A DNA stretch of 64,000 nt from Aeoliella mucimassa (GCF_007748035.1 NZ_CP036278.1:2480001-2544000), one strand, 5' to 3'. Shown: positions 50,778-60,330, numbered from the stretch's first letter. The notes: generated by a model not told the origin, from the letters alone. Numbers and translations: made by a program.

Positions 50778-51480
50778 GCGGAATAGATTCCCACCGCCCC
50801 GAATAGATTCCCAACGCTGGGCAAATAGATTCCCAATTTACCCACCGATGGGAAAATTGAATCTCCGCCCACGCTACAAAACCAGGTGTTTTCGGCCTCG
50901 AATAGATTCCCATTCCCCAAAACGCATCGAGTGGGAATCTATTTTCGCAGTGGGAATCAATCGCAAGTCGTTTGCCAATAGAGAGTTGCATCAACACCTC
51001 CACGGAAAGTGCCCAAAATAGATTCCCATGGGTGGGTAACTATTCTGGAAGGAGTCAGGAAACAGGATTCGGGGGCCAGGGGAGTTTGGGATTTATGATT
51101 TCTGAATGGTGATTTCTGACTTGGGGATGTCATCTTGAAGGAGCTTCCAGCGACTGAAAGATCTCAGCTAGCCACTTCGAACGCACTACCAACGCGTAAG
51201 CCGTAGGATGCGGTCCAGGAGCGACAGCGACGCAGCCCCATCACCCACACGCGCAGCAGCGAACGCCCACGCCGGCAAACCTTCGCCTGCGCGTCGCCAG
51301 TAATCCGATATTTAGACAAGCATCACATTTTATTCACCTCCAATCACTAAAAAGCCAACAGCCGATAGCCGACAGCCAACGACTACCTGTTCATTGGAAC
51401 ACCATAGGTGGCCATTTTCCAGCGAAAACTGGAGCATTAAGAAAAATCGTTTAGCCCGCAGCCGAAGGCGATGGCTAGAG
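50778..51480 (+). repeat. Dispersed non-coding repeat, copy C
   Basis: The third copy of the element, about 700 bases, same orientation as A and B. AATAGATTCCCA occurs at 50781-50792, 50801-50812, 50825-50836, 50900-50911 and 51017-51028, and TGGGAATCTATT at 50931-50942. It has the most motif copies of the three. It then keeps GAAGGAGCTTCCAGCGACTG, GCAGCGAACGCCCACGCC, CAACAGCCGATAGCCGACAG, AACACCATAGGTGGCCA and TTTAGCCCGCAGCCGAAGGC. The gap from the rpmE start to the IS630 element (50525-51629) holds nothing else I can support. Confidence 0.85.
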
Positions 51481-51648
51481 ATGTGGACCTAGAGCCACCA
51501 CAAGAATTCTCACGCAGAGAGTCGCCGAGCCCAAGAGGTCGAGAGGTCTAACCCATCCGTGATAATCCGCGTTCATCCGTGGCTAGAAACCGCTATCCAC
51601 ATCCTAGTCCACGCACTACCGCCGATCACTAGTACGTCGTCCCGGAAG

Positions 51649-52748
51649 TCATTTCCTATAGAGTTCAGGGAAGACGCGTTTGGCGTCTTTTCGATGGAAG
51701 GTCCAATTGATTTTGATTTTCTTCCGATTGCGGTCGCGTGAACAGTGGGAGAGTTCGCTTTGAACCTTGTCGAGCGAAGCCAACCGACGTCCCAGGCATT
51801 GTCGCTGTATGGCCGAGATTTCGATCTCGGCCATGTTGAGCCAACTGGCATGCTTGGGGGTAAAATGCCACACAATCCGCTCCAGCATTGGCCGAGCCGC
51901 CTCCTCGCCAAAGGTTTCGATCAACGACTTCTCGTTGTGCGTGTTGAGGTTGTCCATCACCAGATGAACCCGCTCTGCGTCGGGATAGCGCTTCAAGAGG
52001 TCGCGGACGAACCGGGCGAAGTCGGCTCGCTTGCGGTGACGCTTGGCCTGAACGAATCGCTTGCCCGCCTTCGGCTCGACCGCCACGAACACGCTGCAGG
52101 TTCCGCAGCGGCGGTACTCGTAGTCCTGCTTCGCGATCTTGCCGGGTGCCGCGGGCTCGGGCGGCCGCGCGTCGTCGACCCTCTGATAGGGCTGCTCGTC
52201 GAGGCAGACGACCGGCTCGTTCGGGTCGAGCGGCTTCTCGTACTGCTCGAGGACGTCCTCCATCCGCTCACAGAACTCGTCGTTCAGCTTGGGCACGCAC
52301 CAAGTTTTTTTCGCCACGGCTTCAGGTCGTGTTCCTTGAGCCACAGCGAGACCTCCGTCACGCTGAGCGAATCGACGAAGCCTTCCTTCACCGCGTGCTC
52401 GCACAACAATTCCAGCGTCCAGCGAGCCCGTCCCTCGGGCGGCTCGCTGCACGCCAGGGCGATTACCTGTTGCTGCTGCCGCTTGGTGAACTCTGGGGGG
52501 CGGCCCGAGCGAGGCGCATCGTACACCGCCCGCTGGACGCCCTCTTCGCAGAACCGCTTTCGGACGGCTCGGACGTTGCGCGTCGTGCAGCCCACATGCT
52601 CGGCGATCTCTTCGTCGGTGCATCCCGAGTCCGATTTCAATAATATCTGGCAGCGACGCACCACTTGCGCCGCGCGGGCGCCTGAGCGTGCTAGCTGCTC
52701 CAAACCTCCACGGGCCTGGTGGTCCAGGCAAACAATGTGCTTTTTCAT
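51649..52748 (-). CDS. IS630 transposase, made by -1 frameshift
   Basis: The N-terminal frame (from ATG 52748, MKKHIVCLDHQARGGLEQLA) has HTH modules (CTDEEIAEHVGCTTRNVRAV, EFTKRQQQQVIALACSEPPE) and ends LGACPS shortly after KPWRKK. The C-terminal frame continues from the same point as KPWRKKTWCVPKLNDEF and carries the DDE core (VVCLDEQPYQ, RVHLVMDNLNTHNEKS, WLNMAEIEISAIQRQ) to PELYRK. The switch happens at seven A residues (T7 at 52315-52321). Many IS630 transposases use such a site. The fused product would be about 365 aa and looks complete. Confidence 0.85.
52315..52321 (-). promoter_or_regulatory. A7 slippery site for -1 frameshifting (IS630)
   Basis: On the coding strand the sequence is CGAAAAAAACTTGG. 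The zero frame reads cga-aaa-aaa-ctt, and slipping back one base reads act-tgg and enters the DDE frame. Position and direction agree with programmed -1 frameshifting. Confidence 0.8.
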
Positions 52749-52833
52749 TCCGCAGCATATAGCAGCGGAATGGATTTCAGGAAAGACGTACTAGTTGGGA
52801 TTCGTTGGCTGTTTGGTTTTTCAGGGGCGGTGA

Positions 52834-52965
52834 CCTCAATTATTTCGTAAGCGTGCCCACGACCTCGTAATGAAAATGTACGATGGCGACTTTACGTTCG
52901 ACGAAACCGAGCGTGTGCAGGTTGCCATCAATGCCTACGATGCTGGCGAAAACGATGGCACATCG
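52834..52965 (+). pseudogene. Gene remnant between IS630 and the IS4-type element
   Basis: The frame is open from just after a stop at 52831 and encodes RAHDLVMKMYDGDFTFDETE, then VQVAINAYDAGENDGTS, up to the left end of the IS4-type element. Immediately right of that element (54504 on) the same frame continues EKRCGQCHPSEC for a short distance. It looks like a piece of an interrupted gene. No family is recognised. Confidence 0.4.
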
Positions 52966-54503
52966 TGTGTGCCACTGGCGAAGCCCATTACTGTCCGGAA
53001 TTAATCTTAACCGATTCTGAACTTGCGCGGTGGGGAGTGGTGTGGTACGACATAGTCCATGCCTTCCCAGCGAGTTGCTAAAGACGAGCTACCAGTGTGG
53101 CCCGAGCAGGTCATTGGGGGGAGTATGTCCGGCTTTTGGAGAAGTTTCTCAAACAACTCCGCTCGGAAGACGCCCACGGTAATCGCAAGTTATTTCTCGA
53201 TGACGTGTTCGTAGCCTACCTGCTGGCGTTCTTCAATCCCACCATCCGCAGTTTGCGAACCATCGAAGATTTCAGCCAAACGGTACAGGCTCAGAAACAC
53301 CTTTCGATTCGCAAGATCACTAGAAGTACGCTCTCAGACTTCAATCAACTGGCCGACCCCGAGCGATTGCAGCCGATTCTCGATGCCCTCCGCCGGCAAC
53401 TTGCCCGCAAGTCAAAACGGCAATCGATAGGTGACGACGATCTCGACGAACTGCTCCAGCAGACCGTGGCCGTCGATGGCACGTTTCTCCCGGCCGTGGC
53501 CGAAGTCGCCTGGGCCATGTGCAATACGAACAATCATGGGGCGAAGAAGCATCGAGCGCGGGTGGATGTCCATTTGCCGGTGAGCACGTGGCTTCCCGAG
53601 GCAATCGTCATTCCATCCCCTGGCCAGAGCGAGGCCGATTCAGCCATCGAACGGTTGCAGCCCGGTCGTATCTATCTGTACGACCGCGGCTTCATGAGTT
53701 TCGCGCTCTTGGCAGCGCACTACGACGACACACACGCGTTGCAATCGCACTTCGTGGCTCGTTATCGCCCAGCGGGGGGCAATTCGCCCACGCTGCGGGA
53801 AGTGAAAAGTCGCGAACTCACCGAAAAAGACAAAGCGGCCGGCGTGCTCAGCGATGGAGTGGGACATTTCAAGTCTTCGAATCCGAGCCGACATCGAGTT
53901 CCCCGAGTGCAGCTTCGCGAAGTCATCGTCGCTTGCGAAGAAAAGGGAAAACCGTCGCAACTGCGGTTGATCACCAACCTGCTCGATGTACCGGCGCACG
54001 TGATTGCCATGCTGTATCGCTATCGTTGGCAAGTAGAACTGTTCTTTCGGTGGCTGAAGAGCTCTGCGAACTTCGGACACTTGATCAGCCACGCAAGCGA
54101 AGGGGTGCAAACGCACTTCTACGTGGCGGTCATTGCCGTGTTGCTGATGTACCTGCACACCGGTTATCGACCGAGCAAGTACCTGTTCGCCCTAATGGGA
54201 CAGGTCGGCCGCGGGGCGGCAACCCTGGAAGAGATCCTGCCGATCCTCCGCGAGCGAGAACGTCAGAACGAACTGGCCCGGCAGTCGGCCGCGCGGCGGA
54301 GCGAGAAAAAGAAACAGCAATCGACTTAGAGACGCTGCCACTCGGCCGCGATTCTCACGCTGCCGCCTGCGCAATGTGAAAGGAAAAAGGCGGCGAGTCT
54401 TGATCGCGTAAGCCAATCCATGCAATCATAAGACGCCGCGCAACACTCCCGGAATGCAAAGAACCGAACTCCGGACAGTAATGGGCGAAGCCAGTGGCAC
54501 ACA
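52966..54503 (+). mobile_element. IS4-type insertion sequence with long inverted ends
   Basis: About 1.54 kb. The left end TGTGTGCCACTGGC (52966-52979) and following GCCCATTACTGTCCGGA recur inverted at 54467-54503; the arms are about 37 bases long with a small mismatch block (GAA versus TTC). A clear target duplication is not visible. The transposase is frameshifted. Confidence 0.82.
53059..54329 (+). pseudogene. IS4-family transposase, frameshifted near its N-terminus
   Basis: ATG 53059 opens MPSQRVAKDELPVWPEQVIG, the expected N-terminus. The frame needed for the rest (GEYVRLLEKFLKQLRSEDAH to the end) is different. They join at the G6 run near 53115; a seventh G would make one continuous protein. 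Downstream the protein is complete: LFLDDVFVAYLLAFFNPTIR, VAVDGTFLPAVAEVAW (D), IYLYDRGFMSFALLA (D), YRYRWQVELFFRWLKSSANF (E). An in-frame GTG at 53097 could still give about 410 residues, so residual activity cannot be ruled out. A homopolymer sequencing error is another explanation. Confidence 0.78.
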
Positions 54504-54539
54504 GAAAAGCGATGTGGTCAGTGCCACCCGTCCGAATGT

Positions 54540-55208
54540 TTATGGCTCGTTGTCACCGAAGCTTTCAGCTGCGAACACAATTTGTGGCTGTGAGTGCTTT
54601 AGTTCTTCAATCAAGTTTAGATGATCTGAATACACGGTATTTGTTACTGTCAGATATCGCAGGCTCTGACTTCCGAATAAGGCAATAAGATGGTGTTCTT
54701 CCAAGCTGTCGTCGAGAAGCGCGAGGTGTGTAATGTTTGGAAGACCAAGAATAGCATCAATAAACTGGTCATCCAAGCTGACTCGCAATAGTGTTAACTG
54801 CTCCAATTGCCTCAACTTGCTGAGGCCTTTCGCGACACCTTTCTCTAATATGCAGTTTCGCATCACGATCTTTCTGAGACTAGCAAGTTGTTGTAGCTGG
54901 TTTATTCCATCGGAACTAACCGTTGCATCTTCAATCAATATTGCTTCTAAATCAGGGGAGCTGGTGATAACCTCCCAGCACTTCCTGTTAACGATTCGAT
55001 CCTCGATAACAACAAGATATGGGCTTTTCAGTTTACTAACGAGTTCACGACAGGCTTCGTAATCGTTCATTCCTGACAAGTTTATAGACGCTATTGTCCC
55101 CCCTGTTGTGTCACGCACGATCCTTACACCCTGTGATTCCAGTGCTTCGACATAATTGCTTTCTCTAGCGATTGGCAACCAGAAGAAACAGTAAAGAATC
55201 AGAATCAT
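54540..55208 (-). CDS. Leucine-rich-repeat-like protein, probably truncated
   Basis: About 222 aa. It starts with a hydrophobic segment (MILILYCFFWLPIARESNYV), then irregular LRR-like units (LEAILIEDATVSSDGINQLQ, LRKIVMRNCILEKGVAKGLS, LEQLTLLRVSLDDQFIDAIL, ITHLALLDDSLEEHHLIALF). The start lies 4 bases from the IS3 boundary, and the open frame runs on into the IS end (RKSWAIALM), so the natural N-terminus is probably lost. It lies downstream of the RHS remnant on the same strand. Confidence 0.6.
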   Translation of the reverse strand: MILILYCFFWLPIARESNYVEALESQGVRIVRDTTGGTIASINLSGMNDYEACRELVSKLKSPYLVVIEDRIVNRKCWEVITSSPDLEAILIEDATVSSDGINQLQQLASLRKIVMRNCILEKGVAKGLSKLRQLEQLTLLRVSLDDQFIDAILGLPNITHLALLDDSLEEHHLIALFGSQSLRYLTVTNTVYSDHLNLIEELKHSQPQIVFAAESFGDNEP

Positions 55209-55256
55209 TAGTGCGATAGCCCAAGACTTTCGGACAGCGGCGGGAGCTATTTTCTA

Positions 55257-56141
55257 TTACGCCGCTACGGCCGGGGCGTATTCGGCTTCGAATGCTTCAG
55301 GGGTTTTGTAACCCAGCGACTGGTGGAGCCGCTGGCGATTGTAGAACACTTCAATGTACTTGAACACGCTCAGGCGTGCTGACTCAAGGTCGGCATACTC
55401 GTAGTGCTTCGTCCACTCGTGCTTCAGACTCCAGAAGAATCTCTCGGCAACCGCGTTGTCGTAGCAGTTGCCTCGGCGGCTCATCGAACACTCGATGCCA
55501 AGCGTCTGCAAGGTCCGTTGATAGCTCTCACTCGTGTACTGACAACCGCGGTCACTGTGATGCAGCAGTTCGCCACGCTGGGGGCGGCGCGACTCGATGG
55601 CTTGACGTAACGCATCGCTCACCAGCGGGGTGGCCAGCGAATGACTCATCGACCAACCTACCACCTTGCGGCTGAACAGATCGACGACGACCGCCACGTA
55701 CACCCAACCAGCCAGCGTCGGCAAGTACGTGATGTCGGTCACCCATTTCTGGTTCGGACGCTCCGCATCGAAGTCCCGATCCAAGACGTTCGGCGCTGGC
55801 CGTTTGGACGGATCCGCCTTGGTCGTCGTCGGCGTGAACCGCTTACGGACTCGGCTTTTCAGGCCCATTTCTTTCATCGCACGGGCCACCGTGTTACGAC
55901 AGGCCGTCTCCAACTCCTCTCGTTGCTGGAGCTGTTCGGCGATCTTGGCCGGACCGTAAATGGTGTGATGTTGTTCGAACACCTGCCGGACCGAAGCGTG
56001 AATCTTTGCTGTTCGTTTCGCTCGCTTACTTCGCGGACGGTCGACCGAGTCGTAGTAGCCCGATCGACTGACCTGAAGGAGCTGGCACATCAGGGCCACC
56101 GGAAAGGAGTCGCGGTGCTCGCTAATCCAGGCGTACTTCAT
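55257..56141 (-). CDS. IS3-family transposase OrfB
   Basis: A 294-aa DDE integrase-like protein: an HTH_21 segment (QHHTIYGPAKIAEQLQQREE), then the rve core with WVTDITYLPTLAGWVYVAVV (D), HHSDRGCQYTSESYQRTLQ (D) and GNCYDNAVAERFFWSLKHEW (E of AVAE). Its ATG overlaps the orfA stop (ATGA). It is usually made as a fusion with OrfA by -1 frameshifting. Intact by eye. Confidence 0.92.
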   Translation of the reverse strand: MKYAWISEHRDSFPVALMCQLLQVSRSGYYDSVDRPRSKRAKRTAKIHASVRQVFEQHHTIYGPAKIAEQLQQREELETACRNTVARAMKEMGLKSRVRKRFTPTTTKADPSKRPAPNVLDRDFDAERPNQKWVTDITYLPTLAGWVYVAVVVDLFSRKVVGWSMSHSLATPLVSDALRQAIESRRPQRGELLHHSDRGCQYTSESYQRTLQTLGIECSMSRRGNCYDNAVAERFFWSLKHEWTKHYEYADLESARLSVFKYIEVFYNRQRLHQSLGYKTPEAFEAEYAPAVAA

Positions 56142-56443
56142 GTCGACTCCTTCGCAAAGTACGCCGTGGCTTTTTTTAGAATTTCTCGTTCCAGTTCGGT
56201 CCGTTTGAGTTGTTTGCGGAGCCGAGCGATCTCGGCTCGCATCTCCTCGACCGTGGCGTCGTCACCGCACGGCTCCGGCGGGGGAGCCAGTTTGGCGTGC
56301 CAAGCCCGCAGCGTGGCATCGCACACCCCCACCGCAGCACAGGCGGACTTGAACGAATAACCTTCTTCAACCACCAGCCGCACCGCGTCTCGCTTGAATT
56401 CATCGCTATACGTAGGCCGCTGCCGCTTCGCTTGCTCGTCCAT
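56138..56443 (-). CDS. IS3-family transposase OrfA
   Basis: A 101-aa protein with an HTH (YSDEFKRDAVRLVVEEGYSF, SACAAVGVCDATLRAWHAKL) and a leucine-zipper-like helix (EEMRAEIARLRKQLKRTELE). It binds the inverted ends. The -1 shift site near its C-terminus leads into orfB. Confidence 0.92.
   Translation of the reverse strand: MDEQAKRQRPTYSDEFKRDAVRLVVEEGYSFKSACAAVGVCDATLRAWHAKLAPPPEPCGDDATVEEMRAEIARLRKQLKRTELEREILKKATAYFAKEST
56171..56177 (-). promoter_or_regulatory. A7 slippery site for OrfAB frameshift (IS3)
   Basis: On the coding strand CTAAAAAAAGCC, about 30 bases before the orfA stop. This A-AAA-AAG type site is the classical IS3 -1 frameshift signal. Confidence 0.85.
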
Positions 56444-56511
56444 GTTTCGGACCTCCTAAGGGAACCATTATTCCGGCTCCCGCCACTGTCCGAAAGTCTT
56501 GGGCTATCGCA

Positions 56512-57395
56512 ACCACAGTGCGATAGTTTCCAGCAGCATCCTTAAAGATAATAATTCGGGTTTTTGGAGAGCCGCAAGGAGTAAGCCAAATTCCAGACGT
56601 GCCTTCCAGGCGAGAATTAGGACTTTCTATGAAACCTTCATCAAAGCAACCCCATCCCAAGTTCCCCTCACAGAACTGTCCAGCCGGTTTCGTTATCCTC
56701 AATGAATCTGAAAACTCCGTAGTTCTGAAGCGAAATGCCCTTTCCATCATTACGCAATCCGCCTTGATTTGCGATTTGCGGATCTGAGACTGTGCATCTG
56801 TAATGGTAAAATAGGCTGAAATCAACGCTACTCCGGTACATCCAATCCGAACTGTTCTTGTACCCGCTCTCAATTGCTCCGCAATGGTCGCTGCGGTGTC
56901 TTCGCTTGCAGCAACTACCACGGCGGCTGACGTTAAGCCAGCCGTCAGTATGGGGCCAAGCCAATTGCCACCATTAACCGGCGCGTAAGGATTGAAAGTT
57001 GCGTTCGAGTTGCAGAAGCCGATGCAAGCATCTCGCTTAGCAGTGCAGCTTTCTTCCTCATTTCCGTTCTTCAAGCAGAGTGTATATGCAGCGTCGCAAT
57101 TTTTGCTGCAAGATCCACCTATAATCCCTGCAAAGTCTTTTCTAAAACAGGGAGGTATCTTGGACCGGTCAGAAAGAGCAGAGAGCCCCATTGGATCAAG
57201 TCCGAGAAAGGGATTGCCACTAACATACTCATAGAAATTCATACTACCCCCCGCATACCCAATCGGGTCCCGATTGATGAACCGCCCCAACTGCGGGTGG
57301 TAGTACCGATACCTCGAATATTGTAACCCCGTCTAGGGATCGAGTCTGCGTCCGGTATAGAGAAATCTATGGGAATCTTTGTCAAGCGTGGTTTC
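56512..57395 (-). pseudogene. RHS-repeat protein remnant (C-terminal end)
   Basis: The minus-strand frame reads TLDKDSHRFLYTGRRLDP, then an in-frame TAG (57333-57335) where the RHS core normally has Glu, then TGLQYSRYRYYHPQLGRFIN, RDPIGYAGGSMNFYEYVSGN, the typical RHS core end, and a variable C-terminal domain (CFRKDFAGIIGGSCSKNCDA ... GNYRTVVA). An upstream stop (57396-57398) and the IS3 at 56511 remove both ends. The variable domain is Cys-rich with a hydrophobic centre; its activity is unknown. Only the distal part of a polymorphic toxin or wall-type RHS gene survives. Confidence 0.85.
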
Positions 57396-57967
57396 TTAGG
57401 GGATCATCATTTTCTCCTATTGTCGGATGTTTTATTCTGAAGGAAAACCACGTCCTCTGGACGTGGTCACAATCAGGTGGCTACGCCGTACTTCCACTTA
57501 TTAAACAAATGAGCACGCCCTCCGGGCGTACACTTGAAAGCCCCCGGCTCTGCCGGGGGATCATTTACTTCGTTGAACCAAGACCGCTGGGGTATGCGAG
57601 TCATCGGACCTGCCGTCCGTGCTCAAACATCTATGCGGTGATCACCCGCCACTCCGTTGGCAAGTGTCCCATAAAAACGTCGGCGAAGAATGTCCCATTC
57701 ACTCGTGCGCCGATCGGAGTCGCTCTCCGCCGGCATTCTCTATATCGAGATCATCCTGGCTTACGGTCGGTTCGTTCGTGGATGGCTACTTGGCCGCGGC
57801 AAACTGGTAGGCTCGTCCGTCGCGGAGCATGGCGTGGACCACCAACAGCGGCCGCGGAGCCCGTTTTGCCGTCCCGCAATCCCCGGCGTCCCTTCCGGCA
57901 CTGGGCCTCTAGTAGTAGGCTGGTTGCTCGCAGAAATGTCCATTTCCCCGTAGGGAGCCCCCTGCTC
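57396..57967. other. Gap between the RHS remnant and DUF2760
   Basis: It contains the REP-like hairpins at 57447-57559 and then about 400 bases in which open frames exist but are Arg/Ser-rich and domain-free, so I treat them as non-coding. The promoter of the DUF2760-Hsp70 pair should lie at its right end. Confidence 0.5.
57447..57559. repeat. Three REP-like hairpins
   Basis: ACCACGTCC-TCT-GGACGTGGT (57447-57467), ACGCCC-TCC-GGGCGT (57515-57529) and CCCCCGGC-TCT-GCCGGGGG (57541-57559) are perfect short hairpins with 3-base TCT or TCC loops. They resemble repetitive extragenic palindromes or IS200/IS605-type ends, but no TnpA-like gene is adjacent. Confidence 0.65.
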
Positions 57968-58492
57968 ATGCGAATTTGGCTAGCCTTCCAGACCTTTTTT
58001 AAGGTGCTGTTTAATAAAGAGTTTGCAACCGACCTCGAGCAACTTCAGCTGGAGGGGCCGCCGCAGCCCGCTGCGCTGCCGACTCCGACCCCCAAGCCAA
58101 AACCCCCTGCCCGGAGCGAGGCCATCACTTTGCTGGCCACCCTGCAGCGGGAGGCCCGCTTCGTCGATATGGTCAGCGAGTCGCTCGACGCGTATTCCGA
58201 CGCCCAGATTGGTGCGGCTGCCCGCGACGTGCTCCGCGACTGTGGTCAGGTAGTCGAGCGTTTATTCGCCCTGAAGCCGATGGCCGACCAAGAAGAAGGT
58301 CAGCCGATCGAAGTGCCGGCTGCTTACGATGCCGCGCAGTATCGGCTGGTCGGCAGCGTCAGCGGCGAGGGACCCTTCAATGGAACCTTGCAGCACGCCG
58401 GCTGGAAGGCGACCAAAGTGGAACTGCCGCAATGGTCGGGCGACGAAGCCTCGGCCCTGGTAGTAGCACCGGCCGAAGTGCAGGTGGGCTAA
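57968..58492 (+). CDS. DUF2760-family protein
   Basis: A 174-aa protein: MRIWLAFQTFFKVLFNKEFA, a Pro-rich linker (LPTPTPKPKPPARSE), then EAITLLATLQREARFVDMVS and the conserved AYSDAQIGAAARDVLRDCGQ, ending in GPFNGTLQHAGWKATKVELP. The function is unknown. It sits 53 bases upstream of an Hsp70-family gene, the conserved context of this family, which suggests a chaperone partner. Confidence 0.88.
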   Translation: MRIWLAFQTFFKVLFNKEFATDLEQLQLEGPPQPAALPTPTPKPKPPARSEAITLLATLQREARFVDMVSESLDAYSDAQIGAAARDVLRDCGQVVERLFALKPMADQEEGQPIEVPAAYDAAQYRLVGSVSGEGPFNGTLQHAGWKATKVELPQWSGDEASALVVAPAEVQVG

Positions 58493-58545
58493 GCTTACCA
58501 TCCAATTAGCCAATTCATTAAACATGGCGAACACGGAGACAAGTC

Positions 58546-60330
58546 ATGTCCGCCAGATATGTCATCGGAATCGACCTGGGAACCACCAACGGAGTGGTGG
58601 CGTACGCCGCGCTCGATGCGGAGCAGCCGCAGGTGGAGTTATTAGCCATCCCGCAGTTGGTAGCTGCCAGCACGGTGGAGGAGCGGACTGCGCTGCCGTC
58701 GTTCCTGTATTTGGCCCCGGAGCACGAAGCGGGCGGATCGCTCGGCGTGCCTTGGGAAGCGGAACGCGCCTACGCGGTCGGCGAGTACGCCCGGCGGCAA
58801 AGTGCCGACATGCCCGATCGCACCGTTGCAGCAGCCAAGAGCTGGTTGTGCCATAGCAAAGTCGATCGCCGCGCGCCGCTGCTGCCCGCGGGAGCCCCGG
58901 CCGACGTGCCGAAGGTGTCGCCAGTCACCGCTTCGCAGCGTTACTTGCAGCACATGGTAGCTGCCTGGCATGCGAAGATGCCCGATGCCCCGCTCGCCGA
59001 ACAGCAAGTGGTGCTCACCGTGCCGGCGTCGTTCGACGCGGCCGCGCGAGAACTCACCCGCGAAGCCGCGCTGGCGGCAGGCTTGCCAGCCGACCTGGTG
59101 CTGCTCGAAGAGCCGCAAGCGGCCGTTTACTCGTGGCTCGCCGAACGGGGGGACGACTGGCGCAAGGATCTCTCGGCCGGCGATCGCTTGCTGGTTTGCG
59201 ACGTTGGTGGTGGAACGACCGACCTGACGCTGGTCGACGTGGCCGAGCAAGATGGCGAGCTGGCCCTCGAGCGACTCGCGGTCGGCGATCACTTGCTCGT
59301 CGGCGGCGACAACATGGATCTCGCCCTCGCCCACCAGGTTGCAGGGCTGTTTGCTGAGCAAGGGGTGAAACTCGACGCCTGGCAATCGGTATCGCTCTGG
59401 CACGCCTGCCGCGATGCCAAAGAAGCGTTGCTCACCGCTGGCGGTGAAGATTCGCACCGCGTGTCGGTACTCGGCCGCGGCAGCAAACTGATTGGCGGCA
59501 CCGTGTCGGTCGACGTACCGCGGACGATGGCCACCGAGTTGATGCTCGGCGGATTCTTCCCCAAGTGCGACCTCACGGCCAAACCACAGCGGCAACGGGC
59601 TTCAGGCTTTCAGGAAATCGGCCTGCCGTTTGAGTCGGATGTTGCCATCACTCGGCATCTGGCCGCGTTCCTCACTGCCCATGCCGACGACTCCGGCGGA
59701 GCCGCCTACCCGACGCACGTGCTCTTCAACGGCGGCGTGTTCAAGGCCGAAGCGCTCCGCGAGTTGGTGCTCGGTCTGATTGGCGAATGGTCGACCACCG
59801 GCACTCCCGCCAGCGAACTGCCCGGCGCCCGCGACCTAGATAACTCCGTCGCCCGCGGGGCTGCGTTCTATGGCTGGACCAAGGAGCACGGCGGCGTCCG
59901 CATTCGCGGCGGTGTCGCACGATCCTACTACGTCGGCATCGAAACAGCCGGCCTCGCCATCCCCGGCGCCCCCCGCCCCCTACGGGCGCTGTGCGTCGTG
60001 CCGTTCGGCATGGAAGAAGGCACCACCATCGACGTCCCCTCGGGCGAAATCGGCCTGGTGCTCGGCGAGCCCGCCCACTTTCGGTTCTTTAGCTCTGCGG
60101 TTCGCAATCAAGACGAGCCAGGCGTCGTGCTGCCCCAGATCGACGAAGAAGAACTAAGCGAAACCGACCCGCTGGAGGCCACCCTCGAAACCACCAGCGA
60201 GACCGACGACAACTACGTGCCAGTCCGGTTCCAAACCCACATCACCGAACTCGGCGTGTTCGAACTCTGGTGCGTTAGCACGACATCGGACGAACGCTGG
60301 AAACTGGAGTTCAATGTGCGGGAGGGGTAG
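58546..60330 (+). CDS. Hsp70-family chaperone-like ATPase
   Basis: A 594-aa protein with an actin-like ATPase domain: phosphate 1 RYVIGIDLGTTNGVVAYAAL (from residue 4), VLTVPASFDAAARELTREAA, phosphate 2 CDVGGGTTDLTLVDVAE (about 217), and the adenosine motif VLFNGGVFKAEALRELV. The C-terminal part is a shortened beta substrate-binding-like domain (VVPFGMEEGTTIDVPSGEIG). It lacks the lid typical of DnaK. It pairs with DUF2760 as a small chaperone operon of unknown client. Confidence 0.92.
   Translation: MSARYVIGIDLGTTNGVVAYAALDAEQPQVELLAIPQLVAASTVEERTALPSFLYLAPEHEAGGSLGVPWEAERAYAVGEYARRQSADMPDRTVAAAKSWLCHSKVDRRAPLLPAGAPADVPKVSPVTASQRYLQHMVAAWHAKMPDAPLAEQQVVLTVPASFDAAARELTREAALAAGLPADLVLLEEPQAAVYSWLAERGDDWRKDLSAGDRLLVCDVGGGTTDLTLVDVAEQDGELALERLAVGDHLLVGGDNMDLALAHQVAGLFAEQGVKLDAWQSVSLWHACRDAKEALLTAGGEDSHRVSVLGRGSKLIGGTVSVDVPRTMATELMLGGFFPKCDLTAKPQRQRASGFQEIGLPFESDVAITRHLAAFLTAHADDSGGAAYPTHVLFNGGVFKAEALRELVLGLIGEWSTTGTPASELPGARDLDNSVARGAAFYGWTKEHGGVRIRGGVARSYYVGIETAGLAIPGAPRPLRALCVVPFGMEEGTTIDVPSGEIGLVLGEPAHFRFFSSAVRNQDEPGVVLPQIDEEELSETDPLEATLETTSETDDNYVPVRFQTHITELGVFELWCVSTTSDERWKLEFNVREG

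Larger units (their letters stand above)
51630..52793 (-). mobile_element. IS630-family insertion sequence
   Basis: Ends are ACTAGTACGTC (51628-51638) and GACGTACTAGT (52785-52795), with TA at 51630-51631 and 52792-52793 as the target duplication expected for IS630/Tc1-type elements. Length about 1.16 kb. One transposase with a frameshift site. Confidence 0.88.
55212..56511 (-). mobile_element. IS3-family insertion sequence
   Basis: Ends TGCGATAGCCCAAGACTTTC (from 55212) and the inverse up to 56511 match over about 36 bases with one mismatch. Two overlapping ORFs (orfA, orfB) with an A7 slippage site. No target duplication is visible. It is inserted at the end of the RHS remnant. Confidence 0.9.

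Noticed and set aside
51745-52794. 349-aa plus-strand frame across the IS630 element
   Set aside because: Antisense to a transposase with an obvious DDE core; no domain of its own.
57447-57559. Possible CRISPR-like repeat array
   Set aside because: The three hairpins differ in sequence, spacing is irregular and no cas genes are present; REP-like palindromes fit better.
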